DNA of 59,165 nucleotides, taken from Bacteroidota bacterium. GTDB lineage: Bacteria; Bacteroidota; Bacteroidia; B-17B0; Aurantibacillaceae. The DNA lies in NCBI GenBank assembly GCA_900299295.1, contig OMJH01000008.1, positions 1 through 59,165 on the forward strand. The letters are read 5' to 3'. This document shows, in pieces, positions 9,143-19,400 of the stretch. The position numbers were made by a program, and so were the translations under genes. Every line of letters begins with the position of its first letter. Within the stretch, counting starts at the first letter, position 1. Below the pieces are notes generated by a model that did no database searches, was not told where the DNA came from, and saw only the letters and a program-made list of their open reading frames with translations.

Positions 9143-9496
9143 ATGAAAAATTCTTGCACTATTTTTTTGTTAATTTTTATATTGACTATTCCTTACTCCT
9201 GCAATACAAAAAAAAATAACAGCGCTTCCGTTGACGTTACAGATGAACAGGTTTTGGCGGTTGCGCGAAGTAAATTCACTTCAATAACTGACCAGGAATT
9301 CCGAGATGGGAAGAACATTTTAACAAATCGCTGTACTGAATGTCATAAAATTAAAAAGGTTGAATCGCGTTCCGAAGAAGAGTGGTTGAAAATTGTGGAT
9401 AAAATGGCCCTGAAAGCGAAGCTTTCTGCTTCAGAGAAAACTGCATTATCATGGTATATTTTAAGTTACCGGCAAGCAAAAATCAATAAAAATTAA
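9143..9496 (+). CDS. Small monohaem c-type cytochrome lipoprotein
   Basis: 117 residues. A lipoprotein signal peptide ends at IPYSC with the lipidated cysteine at 20. A single CxxCH haem site, CTECH, is at 64-68, and KMALKAKLSASEK about 25 residues later could supply the distal methionine. The pattern (NRCTECHKIKKVESRSEEEW.KIVDKM) resembles small cytochromes such as the reaction-centre c-551 family. Likely a periplasmic or outer-membrane-anchored electron carrier; its partner is unknown. It starts 15 bases after the glycosyltransferase gene. No oxidase or reductase genes are nearby. Confidence 0.75.
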   Translation: MKNSCTIFLLIFILTIPYSCNTKKNNSASVDVTDEQVLAVARSKFTSITDQEFRDGKNILTNRCTECHKIKKVESRSEEEWLKIVDKMALKAKLSASEKTALSWYILSYRQAKINKN

Positions 9497-9620
9497 TTGA
9501 CTTTCATTCCTTATCCGGGCTTCAATTGAGCAGTTTATCGATAATTTTTATGTTTCATCGTATATCAACCACAGTTTTCATTGCGAATAATTTCTTTTAT
9601 TAAATTTAAAAATTAAAAAC

Positions 9621-10760
9621 ATGAAAATACATCAACTTACCTTTAATTCTAAAATTGAGCTTTCTGATTTTTTAAAACAATTCGATCCGGCTTCAGCGGA
9701 TTTATTTTTTGTTTTTGCTGACAAGTCTTATTTTCAGGATGATCAACTGAATGCTGAAATTCAATCTGCATTTAAGAAAGCAATTGTTGCCGGCTGCTCC
9801 ACCTCAGGAGAGATTGCTGGTTCAAAGTTTACAGAAGGGTCATTTGTTATTACTTCCGTTAAGCTTGAAAAAACACGCATTAAAAAATGTTGCTATAAGT
9901 TGAAAGATGTTTCAGAATCTTACGTAGCAGGTGAAATGCTTGCACGCGAACTCCAATCAGAAGATCTTAAACACGTTTTTATTCTTTCTGATGGAATTGA
10001 CGTAAACGGAACTCGGTTGATAGAAGGTGTTAATTCCGTTTATGATCAAAAAATTAATGTTTCAGGAGGTTTGGCTGGCGACAATGCAGCGTTTAAAAAA
10101 ACATTCGTTGCAGATATGGAGAATCATTTTGTTAGCAATTGCATTTCTGCATTTGGATTTTACGGAGATTCCATTCAAACAGGATCTGCTTCGTTTGGAG
10201 GCTGGAATAGTTTTGGTATCGACAGACTAGTTACAAAAAGTAAAGAGAATATTGTTTACGAAATTGACGGTCAGCCTGCCCTGGAATTATATAAATCTTA
10301 TCTGGGTGATATGTCCAAAGATTTGCCCGGTTCAGCACTGTTTTTCCCTTTAGAAATGAGGGAAAGTGAAAATTCGGAAGCATTGGTTAGAACTGTTTTA
10401 GGTGCTAGCGAACAAGAAAATAGCCTCACCTTTGCAGGAAATATTCCGGAAGGTTCCTCGGTGCGTTTAATGAAAACAAATGTTAACCGTGTTATAGACG
10501 GTGCCGGTAAGGCTTCTTCTCTATTGAATGAAGGATTAGCAGCCGATGCCCAACTCGTAATCATGGTAAGTTGTGTGGGAAGAAAATTAGTTTTAAAGCA
10601 ATTAACACAAGACGAAGTTGAGGCTGTGACTGATAATTTTAACCAGCATTCTTTTTTTACCGGTTTTTATTCGAATGGCGAAATATCAAAAGCCCAATTT
10701 CAAAAAGAATGCAGTTTACATAACCAAACAATGACTATTACTGCGCTATCCGAAATATGA
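9621..10760 (+). CDS. FIST domain sensory protein
   Basis: 379 residues containing FIST_N (~25-210: LFFVFADKSYF, then AIVAGCSTSGEIAGSKFTEGS, then HVFILSDGIDVNGTRLIEGV) and FIST_C (~215-365: EIDGQPALELYKSYLGD, LTFAGNIPEGSSVRLMK, FFTGFYSNGEIS). FIST is a predicted intracellular small-ligand sensor, with amino acids proposed as ligands. There is no transmembrane segment or output domain. The last bases of the gene overlap the next start as ATGA, so the partner histidine kinase is almost certainly translationally coupled. First gene of a three-gene signalling operon (FIST, kinase, receiver). Confidence 0.9.
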   Translation: MKIHQLTFNSKIELSDFLKQFDPASADLFFVFADKSYFQDDQLNAEIQSAFKKAIVAGCSTSGEIAGSKFTEGSFVITSVKLEKTRIKKCCYKLKDVSESYVAGEMLARELQSEDLKHVFILSDGIDVNGTRLIEGVNSVYDQKINVSGGLAGDNAAFKKTFVADMENHFVSNCISAFGFYGDSIQTGSASFGGWNSFGIDRLVTKSKENIVYEIDGQPALELYKSYLGDMSKDLPGSALFFPLEMRESENSEALVRTVLGASEQENSLTFAGNIPEGSSVRLMKTNVNRVIDGAGKASSLLNEGLAADAQLVIMVSCVGRKLVLKQLTQDEVEAVTDNFNQHSFFTGFYSNGEISKAQFQKECSLHNQTMTITALSEI

Positions 10761-12787
10761 CGAGTGGAAATTTTCATCGACTTCTTCTGCGGCAAATAAA
10801 GGACAACTTTGGTGGAGTTGATAAAATCCCTCCCGAGATAAAAAATTTTCTTGAGAATGTAAATTCCGCCTACAAAGAATACGACAATGACATTGAGCAT
10901 ATTGAACGGATTCTGAGTCAGAGTTCGAAGGAATTATTTAAATCGAACAAGGAACTAAAGATGCTGAATGAAACGAATGAGGTCACCATTCATGAAAAAA
11001 CAAAAGACGTAAGAAAAATAAAGTATAATCTTGATAATGCAGAACGCATTTCTGGAACGGCAATATTCACCTGGAGCGTAAAGGAAGAAAGGTTGGAAAT
11101 TTCTGATTTTTTTTCTGAATTATGCCATGTGAATCACGACGTATTAAATAGTAAAATTGAGAATTTATTTAATTTATTTGAAGAGCGGGATGAAATTCGT
11201 AAGTACATTGAAAAATGCCTGACTTCTAAAACCAAATTCAAATTAGAAGAGGTGCGGTTAAAAAATGACAATCGACTTTTTTCACTTGAGGGAAATTCGC
11301 TTACGTTTGAGGATGGAGAAGAAGTGTTTTTGATAGGAGTTGTTCGAGATATTACCGCTGCAAAGTTTCGAGAACATCAATTGGATGAATTATTATATTC
11401 ACTGGAACAGTATAAGAACGCAATCGATAATTCAGGTATTGTCTCAATCACGGACTACCAAGGCATTATTACGTATGCGAATCAGAAGTTTTGTTCAATA
11501 AGTCAGTATGCTGAAACGGAGTTGATCGGCAAGCCACACAGTATTTTAAATTCAGGTTATCATCCAGAGGAGTTTTTTACAGGAATGTGGAAAACGATTG
11601 CTTCAGGTAAAATATGGAAGGGTGAAGTGAGAAATAAAAAGAAAGATGGTAGTTTTTACTGGGTAGAAACAACAATTGTTCCCTTCATGAAAAACGGCCG
11701 CGTCAATCAATACATTTCCATTCGATTTGATATAACTGAAAAGAAAAACATTTTAGAGCAAATTGAGAAACAACGTAATTTTTACGAGAGCATTTTAAAT
11801 AATATACCCGTAGATATTGCTGTATTCAATAAGCATCATCAGTATTTATTTATTAATCCGTTTGCAGTAAAAAATGACGAGGTTCGTCAATTTTTGATTG
11901 GCAAGGATGATTTTGACTATTGTAATAAGTTTAATAAGGATATCACCAGCGCCCAAAAAAGAAGAGAGTTATTCACTATTGCATTAAATAGCAGAAGTAC
12001 TGTTGAGTTTCTTGATGAAAATGTAAATCGGAATGGAAAAACTGTTTATACAATCAGACGTTTTTTCCCGGTAAATAATTTACAAGGGGAATTAGAAGTA
12101 ATGATTGGATTTGGGCTTGATATCACTGAAAAAATTCAGCAATCGAATCAATTAAAGGATTCGTTGGAAGAAAAAGAGGCATTACTTGGCGAAATACATC
12201 ATCGTGTTAAAAATAACCTTGCCTTGGTGATGGGATTGATTGAGATGCAAATTAGTAGGGCCACTGATACTACACTCCGCCAGCATCTTACAGAAATCCA
12301 AAATCGTATTTCAGCCATGTCGTTGATACACGAAAAATTATATAAGTCTGCTAACTTCGCAAGAATTGACCTGCAAGAGTATTTATATGATTTTGTCAGC
12401 TTCCTGGCCTCATTTTACGATAAGAATAAGCAGGTTAAATTACATTTCGACCTTATTCAATTATATGCAACAACAAAACGAGCAATTCCGATTGCTCTTA
12501 TTGTAAACGAACTTATCACAAACAGTTTTAAATATGCCTTCAATAAAAAAGAAAGCGGAGATATATATATTAGTTTAAAGACGAATGCTGAAAATGCGGA
12601 ATTGATTGTGGAAGACAATGGTTCGGGTTTACCTGCCGATTTTGATCTGAAAAAATCCAATTCACTTGGAATGAAATTATTGGATATCTTTACAAGACAA
12701 ATAAAAGGTAAATATCACATTTCGGGAGAATCTGGAATGCGGGTTTCAATAACTTTTCTTCATGAAAAAGAAGGTGTTAATAGTTGA
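10757..12787 (+). CDS. Triple-PAS HisKA_2-type sensor histidine kinase
   Basis: 676 residues, cytoplasmic (no membrane helix). Order: coiled-coil N-terminus (~20-80); PAS 1 (~97-200) ending VVRDITAAK; PAS 2 (~213-330) with SITDYQGIITYANQKFCSIS and ending RFDITEKK; PAS 3 (~335-462) ending GFGLDITEKI; HisKA_2 dimerisation domain with LLGEIHHRVKNNLALVMGL, phosphoacceptor most likely H482; then an HATPase domain with N box NELITNSFKYAF and G1 VEDNGSGLP. HisKA_2 kinases usually donate to single receiver proteins, and one follows directly. It overlaps the upstream FIST gene by 4 bases and the downstream receiver by 26, implying fixed stoichiometry. The FIST protein is the probable ligand-sensing partner (inference). 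Confidence 0.9.
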   Translation: MTSGNFHRLLLRQIKDNFGGVDKIPPEIKNFLENVNSAYKEYDNDIEHIERILSQSSKELFKSNKELKMLNETNEVTIHEKTKDVRKIKYNLDNAERISGTAIFTWSVKEERLEISDFFSELCHVNHDVLNSKIENLFNLFEERDEIRKYIEKCLTSKTKFKLEEVRLKNDNRLFSLEGNSLTFEDGEEVFLIGVVRDITAAKFREHQLDELLYSLEQYKNAIDNSGIVSITDYQGIITYANQKFCSISQYAETELIGKPHSILNSGYHPEEFFTGMWKTIASGKIWKGEVRNKKKDGSFYWVETTIVPFMKNGRVNQYISIRFDITEKKNILEQIEKQRNFYESILNNIPVDIAVFNKHHQYLFINPFAVKNDEVRQFLIGKDDFDYCNKFNKDITSAQKRRELFTIALNSRSTVEFLDENVNRNGKTVYTIRRFFPVNNLQGELEVMIGFGLDITEKIQQSNQLKDSLEEKEALLGEIHHRVKNNLALVMGLIEMQISRATDTTLRQHLTEIQNRISAMSLIHEKLYKSANFARIDLQEYLYDFVSFLASFYDKNKQVKLHFDLIQLYATTKRAIPIALIVNELITNSFKYAFNKKESGDIYISLKTNAENAELIVEDNGSGLPADFDLKKSNSLGMKLLDIFTRQIKGKYHISGESGMRVSITFLHEKEGVNS

Positions 12788-13124
12788 AGATGAGTTTTTA
12801 ATTTCTCATTTACTGGAAAATTATATTTCCGAATCTGCCTGTTGTAGTCTTGTAGGAAATGTTGACAATGGCAAGGATGCATTAATGCTTATTAAGGAGC
12901 TAAAACCGGATGTAATTTTAATGGATGTTCGTATTGAGGGTAAAATGGACGGAGTCGAAACTGCTATGCTGATTTCCCAGGAACATGATATTCCGATAAT
13001 TTTTATTTCGGGTAATTCCGACGAGAAAACTATTGAACGCGCAAAAAAAACAAATATGCTTGATTTTCTTGTGAAGCCAATCACTAAAGAAAAATTATTG
13101 GATTTACTTTGTCCCAATGCGTAA
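12762..13124 (+). CDS. Single-domain response regulator
   Basis: 120 residues, receiver domain only. Acidic pocket at E9/D10, phospho-acceptor D55 in VILMDVRI, switch S83 (FISGNS) and K105 in LVKP. There is no DNA-binding or enzymatic output, so the signal must pass to another protein, as for CheY- or Spo0F-like relays. It overlaps the kinase gene by 26 bases; the ATG lies inside the kinase reading frame. The 15-base gap to the convergent carboxypeptidase gene contains no obvious terminator. Confidence 0.92.
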   Translation: MKKKVLIVEDEFLISHLLENYISESACCSLVGNVDNGKDALMLIKELKPDVILMDVRIEGKMDGVETAMLISQEHDIPIIFISGNSDEKTIERAKKTNMLDFLVKPITKEKLLDLLCPNA

Positions 13125-13139
13125 ATTATTTCTTAAGCG

Positions 13140-15530
13140 TTATTCAGCGGCAGCAATCCTGAAGGTGCTGACCTTTCCATTTTCATCGCTTATTTTTATT
13201 AAATAAAAGCCATTTCCATAACACCAGCGAATTCCATTCCCGCCAATTAATTCATTCGGATTTACATTTGCAATTTTTTTACCGGTCACATCAATAATTT
13301 CAATGCTGAAATTATTTTGATTATTATTTTCTAAGCCTTTTATAGATAATATATCTTTTATCGGATTAGGAAAGACGGTAAGTACATCCAAATCATCTTC
13401 TGTTGCTGAGGTTGTGTTTATTGCAGTGATTTTTTCTATCAAAACGTTTTCAATATAAATCCCATCCATATTTGTTCCGCCGTCGGATTTAAAGTAGTAG
13501 CGCAGTTTCATACTCTGACCTGAATAAGTAGAGAGGTCAATTTCTTCGTTAATCCAAGCCGCTTTTATTCCATCATAAACCGGATGTCCGGGATCCTGAT
13601 AGGCAGTGCCTGTATTGGTATATTTTCCGCACAGGCCGGTCCAATTGATGCCGTCCGTTGATGCCTGGACCTGTAAATAATCATATTGCGCTTCAATGGC
13701 CCATTTTGCACTAAAGCTTAACCTTGCTGCCAAGGCATCCGTTAAATCAATAAAATTTACTGAAGTCAAAATGCGCGTGGAATTGTTTGGATAATTACCG
13801 CTGGGACTTTCGCTCAAAGATGCGGCTGGCGAAATAAATTGCGAGGTCGTTGGTCCCCATGTTGTGCTGCTCCATTGCGGACTAATCGAGTTACAGTTAT
13901 CTGTGAATGCTGTAATTGGTGTTCCAAAATAACGGGTAACTGTGTCAATCTGATTATAAAAGCCGTTGTTTGTTACAATACCGTATTGTATTACATCCCC
14001 GGGATTAACTCCGGAAAGCGTAACTGAAATGGAGTCGGAGAAGGATTGAAGAAGTGCGGGATTAGTGTACACTTTTGGCGCGCCTGTAAAACCGATGTTT
14101 GTACTTATCGGTAACAAAGTAACCGTAAAAGTTCCGCTTTGCATGCCAAGGCGCTTAAATTCATAATGCGCGAAAGTATTCAAAGCTGAAACAAAAAGTT
14201 CGTCAGTGGAGGAACTTAGGGCATATTGTGAAATTAGTTTAGCGGCTTCCATGTTCTGCGCCATTGTATTTTGTGCGATGGGAATAATCCGATTAATGTT
14301 TGGCCAGAAACCATCTGAAGCTGCTCCTGCCTCAGGAGTAAACGAAAGTACTTTCTGATGCAATGAAGTGTCTGCGTACAACCAATCATCAATTGCTCCA
14401 TTCGCGGAATATCCCACCGTTTGATTGGGTGTTCCGAATTCAAAACCGTTGCAATTGGTCATTTGTTCGGCGTAAGATTTAAATTGAAGACTATCAGGTG
14501 TCTCTAAATTTGGCGCATATCCGAACGGATAAATTAATACATCGCTGTAGGTATGATTGTTCACAGATAATTTAAAATCGTGAGAATTGATGAAGTTTTC
14601 CATGAGTTGAGTTTCAGGTTCAGAATTTGCAAAAGGCCCGCGGTAAGTATCTGAACTTGTAGTAGGGGAGGATCCGGTATTATTGAATCCCCAGTTGTAA
14701 CCATAATTTCGATTGAGATCAACACCAAATGTACCGTCGCCGTTGTTCCTTCGGTTTTTTCTCCACATGCCTCCTCCATTGGGATTGGTAGTGTAATTGT
14801 AAACATACCCGTCAGGATTAACGACGGGAACAAAATACATTTCAGTCTGATTTATCAGGTAGGTGATGGCAGGATCGCTACCGTAATTTTCCAGCAGGTA
14901 CCACATAAAATAAATTAATTGTGAAATGGATTGGGCTTCTCGGGCGTGATGAAGTGAGTTGTAAAGAATTTCAGGTTCAGATTCATCGAGGCCCGGGTTG
15001 TCGGAAATTTTTACGTAATAAATCGTTCTTCCCTGAGTGGTAGTTCCGCTGCCAACGGATTGACGTAATGAAATAATAGAGGGAAATTTAGCAGCCATAC
15101 TATCTAAGTTATCCATTACTTCCTGTAAGGTAAAGAAACCGGCAAATGAACCTAAAGCAAAATTTTGAGGTTGAGGCCAGGCCTGACAATTGTCAAAACA
15201 TCCAACGGAATTTAGAACTGCAGGAAATCCATTTTTTTGCGCGGATACATTTTGTTGGTTGTAAAATTTTTCAATGTCATTGATCAAAATTTCGGCCGAG
15301 TAACCAAGTTGATGAATGGTGTTTAATTCTGTTTCACTGATTTCTGTAATGAGCCAACAATTATTTTTATGCTCGCCGTGGTCAATGCATACGCCTGCTT
15401 CTGAAATTTGTTGAAGTCCTTGGTTATCCGCTAAAATTTTAACGCGATGAAATTTTTGCAATTGCGCAACCAGTATTGAAAAGCTTAGCAGTATGGCACA
15501 GACCGATAAGTAAATTTTTTTAGTTTTCAT
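13140..15530 (-). CDS. Secreted M14 zinc carboxypeptidase with T9SS sorting domain
   Basis: 796 residues. Signal peptide ends near LVAQ (~22). A propeptide-like region (~25-115) is followed by the M14 catalytic domain (~125-450). Zinc ligands are in LHHAREAQS (HxxE) and VNNHTYSD; substrate-binding arginine/asparagine lie in FGVDLNRNYGYNWG; the catalytic glutamate is in FTPEAGAASDG. Downstream is a jelly-roll/MAM-like beta region (~555-700: SISPQWSSTTWG ... YDYLQVQASTDGINWTG). The last ~75 residues are a T9SS type A sorting domain (VFPNPIKDILSIKG ... GNGFYLIKISDENGK). Predicted to be exported through the type IX system and surface-attached or released; it removes C-terminal residues from peptides. 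Confidence 0.92.
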   Translation of the reverse strand: MKTKKIYLSVCAILLSFSILVAQLQKFHRVKILADNQGLQQISEAGVCIDHGEHKNNCWLITEISETELNTIHQLGYSAEILINDIEKFYNQQNVSAQKNGFPAVLNSVGCFDNCQAWPQPQNFALGSFAGFFTLQEVMDNLDSMAAKFPSIISLRQSVGSGTTTQGRTIYYVKISDNPGLDESEPEILYNSLHHAREAQSISQLIYFMWYLLENYGSDPAITYLINQTEMYFVPVVNPDGYVYNYTTNPNGGGMWRKNRRNNGDGTFGVDLNRNYGYNWGFNNTGSSPTTSSDTYRGPFANSEPETQLMENFINSHDFKLSVNNHTYSDVLIYPFGYAPNLETPDSLQFKSYAEQMTNCNGFEFGTPNQTVGYSANGAIDDWLYADTSLHQKVLSFTPEAGAASDGFWPNINRIIPIAQNTMAQNMEAAKLISQYALSSSTDELFVSALNTFAHYEFKRLGMQSGTFTVTLLPISTNIGFTGAPKVYTNPALLQSFSDSISVTLSGVNPGDVIQYGIVTNNGFYNQIDTVTRYFGTPITAFTDNCNSISPQWSSTTWGPTTSQFISPAASLSESPSGNYPNNSTRILTSVNFIDLTDALAARLSFSAKWAIEAQYDYLQVQASTDGINWTGLCGKYTNTGTAYQDPGHPVYDGIKAAWINEEIDLSTYSGQSMKLRYYFKSDGGTNMDGIYIENVLIEKITAINTTSATEDDLDVLTVFPNPIKDILSIKGLENNNQNNFSIEIIDVTGKKIANVNPNELIGGNGIRWCYGNGFYLIKISDENGKVSTFRIAAAE

Positions 15531-15540
15531 AGTTCTTTTT

Positions 15541-16497
15541 TTATTTAGCGAAGGTGAGGCGAAAAATTGTACCTGAAGGCTGATTGTCCTTTAATGTGAT
15601 TTGAATGTTGTTTTTATCCGCAATCGATTTTACAATAAATAAACCCAATCCGGTTCCCTGATTGCTGCGTGTTTCTTCGTCTCCCATTCTATAAAACCGG
15701 TCAAAAATTTTTCTCTTTTCACTCTGCGGAATTCCTTTTCCCTTGTCTGCAATTTCAGCAAATACATTTTGGTTGTCTATTCCAACCCGAATGGTAACCA
15801 GTGCATCACTATATTTCAATCCGTTTTCAATCAGGTTCGAAAAAATTAGCGGCAGGGCCAATTGATCATCCCCAAAAATTTCTGCGTCTTCAATAATTTC
15901 AATTTTTACTCTTTCCTCCACTTCATATCTGCTGATGAATTTATTTAAAAAATCCGCTAAATCAACCTTACTTTTCTTAAATGTAACCGAAGAACTTTCC
16001 ATTCGCGAAGCCATCAATACATTATCAATCAAATGGTCTAGTCGATCAGTCTCTTCGTTTGTTCGATTTAAAATTATCCGCTGAGTTTCAGTATCGGTTT
16101 TTCTTTTCAGTAAAGTTTGAAGGTTGAGTTTAATTGCCGAAAGCGGTGTTTTGAGTTCGTGTGTAACGCTAAGCATAAAGTTTTTTTGCTGGTTGGCCAG
16201 TTCAGTTTCTCGTTCGAAACTTCTTTTTACGCGGTAAATACCAAACAACAAAAGGCCGAGAAATACAGAGCCTTCACCAACGATCATTGAAATTCGGTTG
16301 TGGTGTTTTTTGGTAATATTCTTTAACGCTATTCGTTTTTCTTCCTCATTTATAAGGGTGTTTTCTATAATTGCTTTTTTTTGAGCCATTACTTCCGCTG
16401 ACATTGAAGTGAGCAAATATGACCACCAAATAAACTGCAGTGCAACGTAAGCAACCAAAACATAGAACAACAATAAAGTACGCGGTTGTTTAGTCAT
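15541..16497 (-). CDS. Membrane sensor histidine kinase
   Basis: I choose the ATG at 16497 (318 residues, MTKQPRTLLLFY...), which overlaps the end of mfd by 8 bases, instead of a start 69 bases upstream inside mfd. Two transmembrane helices (~9-27 and ~70-88) flank a short ~40-residue loop with a helical, charged character, so extracytoplasmic sensing capacity is minimal. HisKA follows with VTHELKTPLSAIKL (phosphoacceptor H113), then HATPase with N box NLIENGLKYSD, G1 DKGKGIP and G2 GTGLGLFIVK. No HAMP or PAS domain and no adjacent response regulator: its neighbours are mfd upstream and the carboxypeptidase downstream (10-base gap), so it is an orphan kinase here. Confidence 0.88.
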   Translation of the reverse strand: MTKQPRTLLLFYVLVAYVALQFIWWSYLLTSMSAEVMAQKKAIIENTLINEEEKRIALKNITKKHHNRISMIVGEGSVFLGLLLFGIYRVKRSFERETELANQQKNFMLSVTHELKTPLSAIKLNLQTLLKRKTDTETQRIILNRTNEETDRLDHLIDNVLMASRMESSSVTFKKSKVDLADFLNKFISRYEVEERVKIEIIEDAEIFGDDQLALPLIFSNLIENGLKYSDALVTIRVGIDNQNVFAEIADKGKGIPQSEKRKIFDRFYRMGDEETRSNQGTGLGLFIVKSIADKNNIQITLKDNQPSGTIFRLTFAK

Positions 16498-19400
16498 GTC
16501 TGCTAATATAATTCGAAAGATTATCGAAAACGAAAATGGCATCACGAACTGAGGTAATTCTTTCAATACTTAAGGTTAGTTTATGCTGTTGTTCCATTAA
16601 GGTGCAGAAATTTTTTTGATCTTGAACGTATTTTAAAACACCCTGAAAGGCGGCAGATGAGAAGTAAGGAGAATCAGGTTTGCTTAAAAAATGCAGGGTC
16701 ATTTTTTTGTTTTTAAGTATTATTTTTTCAAACCCGGTTTGCATAGCCAGCCGGCGCAGTCGTACTGCCTCAATCAGTTCAAGCAATTGCTTTGGCAAAG
16801 GGCCAAATCGATCGCGCAGCGATTCACTGAATTGTTGAAGCTCCGGTTCGCCTGCAAGCTCATCCAATTGACGATACAAATTCACTCGCTCGGTAATGTT
16901 TTGAACGTAGTTTGAAGGTATCAGTAACTCTAAATCTGTTTCAAGAACTGTTTCCCTTACGAATGCTTTTGAAAAAACTGTTTTTTCAGTTGGAGGTTCA
17001 ACTTTATCTTGCGCTTCCTGGTACCATTTTTCATCTTTCAATTCCTCCATAGCTTCGTTCAGAATTTTCATGTAGGTCTCGAATCCCATGTCATTAATGA
17101 AACCACTTTGTTCACCGCCCAAAATATTTCCTGCGCCCCGAATATCAAGATCTTTCATTGCGATATTGAAGCCACTTCCTAATTCCGTAAATTCCGTAAT
17201 GGCTTTAAGACGTTTTTTCGCGTCACCCGTCAGTGTTAAAGTGGAGGGAACGATGAGGTAGCAAAATGCCTTTTTGTTACTCCGTCCTACGCGTCCCCGC
17301 ATTTGATGTAAATCACTTAATCCAAAATTTTGCGCATCGTTAATCAAAATTGTATTTGCGTTAGGAATGTCAAGCCCGGATTCAACAATAGTTGTTGAAA
17401 CTAAAACATCGTAATAGCCATCGATGAAAGCAAGCATTGTGTTTTCCAGTTTTTCTCCGTCCATTTGCCCATGCCCGATTGTAACACGTGCCTGAGGCAC
17501 CAGTCGTGAAATCATTCCTGCCACTTCCATTAATGACTGAACTTTGTTGTGAATGAAAAAAACTTGTCCGCCTCGTTGAATTTCATACTGAATGGCGTCT
17601 CGGATGGCTTCTTCGTTAAAGTTGAGCAATTCAGTTTGAATCGGATAACGATTCGGGGGTGGTGTTGCAATAACGGAAAGGTCGCGTGCACCCATCAGTG
17701 AAAATTGTAGTGTGCGTGGAATCGGAGTGGCTGTTAATGTTAAGGTATCCACTGAATTTTTCAAGGTTTTTAATTTGTCTTTAATGGCAACACCAAACTT
17801 TTGTTCTTCATCAATAATAAGTAAACCAAGGTCTCTGAATTTTACTTCTTTCCCTGCGAGTTTATGTGTACCGATGATGATGTCAGTTTTTCCGTTTTGT
17901 AATTTTTCCAGGGTGTCCTTTTGCTCTTTTGAGCTTTTAAAACGATTGAGGAAGTCCACAGAGCAGGGAAAATTTCTGAGGCGTTCTGAAAAAGTTTTGT
18001 AATGTTGAAGTGCCAGAATTGTTGTGGGAACTAAAATTGCAACTTGTTTATTGTCGTTAACGGCTTTAAAGGCTGCGCGGATGGCGACTTCTGTTTTTCC
18101 AAAACCAACATCTCCGCAAACCAGTCGGTCCATAGGATATGGTTTTTCCATGTCTTTTTTTACATCGTTTGTTGACTTCAACTGGTCTGGAGTGTCTTCA
18201 TATATGAAAGAAGCTTCAAGTTCAGTTTGCAAATAATTGTCGATTGCAAATGCATGTCCTTGCATTGATTTTCTTTTAGCATAAAGATGAATCAGGTTGA
18301 AAGCAATTTCTTTAACTTTTTTCTTGGTTTTATTTTTTAAGGCTTGCCAGTGCGTGCTGCCAAGTTTGTCAATGCGTGGAACATTTCCTTCTTTACCCGA
18401 ATATTTTGAGATTCGATGAAGTGAGTGAACACTTACCAACAATATATCATTGTCTTTGTATACTAGTTTAACGGCTTCCTGTTCTTTCCCGTTCACAATC
18501 AATTTTTCAAGTCCGGCAAAACGGCCAACACCATGGTCAATGTGTGTTACAAAATCACCGGGGTTTAAATTTTGAATTTCTTTTAAGGTAAGCGATTCAG
18601 TTTTTTTACTGGTGCCCCCCTTTAGGAAAAATTTATGGTACCGTTCAAAAAGCTGATGATCGGTATAGGCAGCTATTTTTAGTTCGTGGTCAATGAATCC
18701 TTCATGTACATTCAGCCATGCAGGTTCAAAAATTCGGAAGGGCTCAACACCGGTATTTTTTAATAAGCCTAAATCGTGAAAAATTGATTCGAGTCTTTCG
18801 GCTTGTTTTGCTGATTCAGTTAGAAAGTAATTTTTGTATCCCTTTTTATAATTCTCGTGCAAATGCTGAAAAAACAAATCGAAATTTTTATTGAAAGAGG
18901 GTTGGGGGTCTTGCAGAAATTCAATTGCATTTTCCTGTGTTTTTTGTAAGGGTTCAAACTCAACAATCGGAAACCGTTGTAAATTATTTTTGATTTCAAC
19001 AGCATTTGAATATAATTTATCAGGTGTTTTTTGTGTTGTTTCGGGAAGTGAATTATAAATTTTTTCCGCTTTTGAAAAATGAACATCAGATTGATATACT
19101 AATTTTTCAAAATTGTCAACGAGTATTATTGAATTCGCCGGCAGATAATTTAAAATTGATTGTGTAGTTTCCGCGAATTCCTGTCGGCTAATATCCGGTA
19201 TAAGAGTAATGAAGTGAAATAACTTAAGCGATAATTGAGTAATTGGATCAAAACTGCGAATGGATTCCACTTCGTCGCCGAAAAGTTCAAAACGAAATGG
19301 ATTTTCGGAAGAAAAAGAAAATACGTCAACAATGCCTCCGCGAACTGCAAATTGTCCGGGTTCTGAAACAAAATCTACTCTGGTAAAATCATTCAATATT

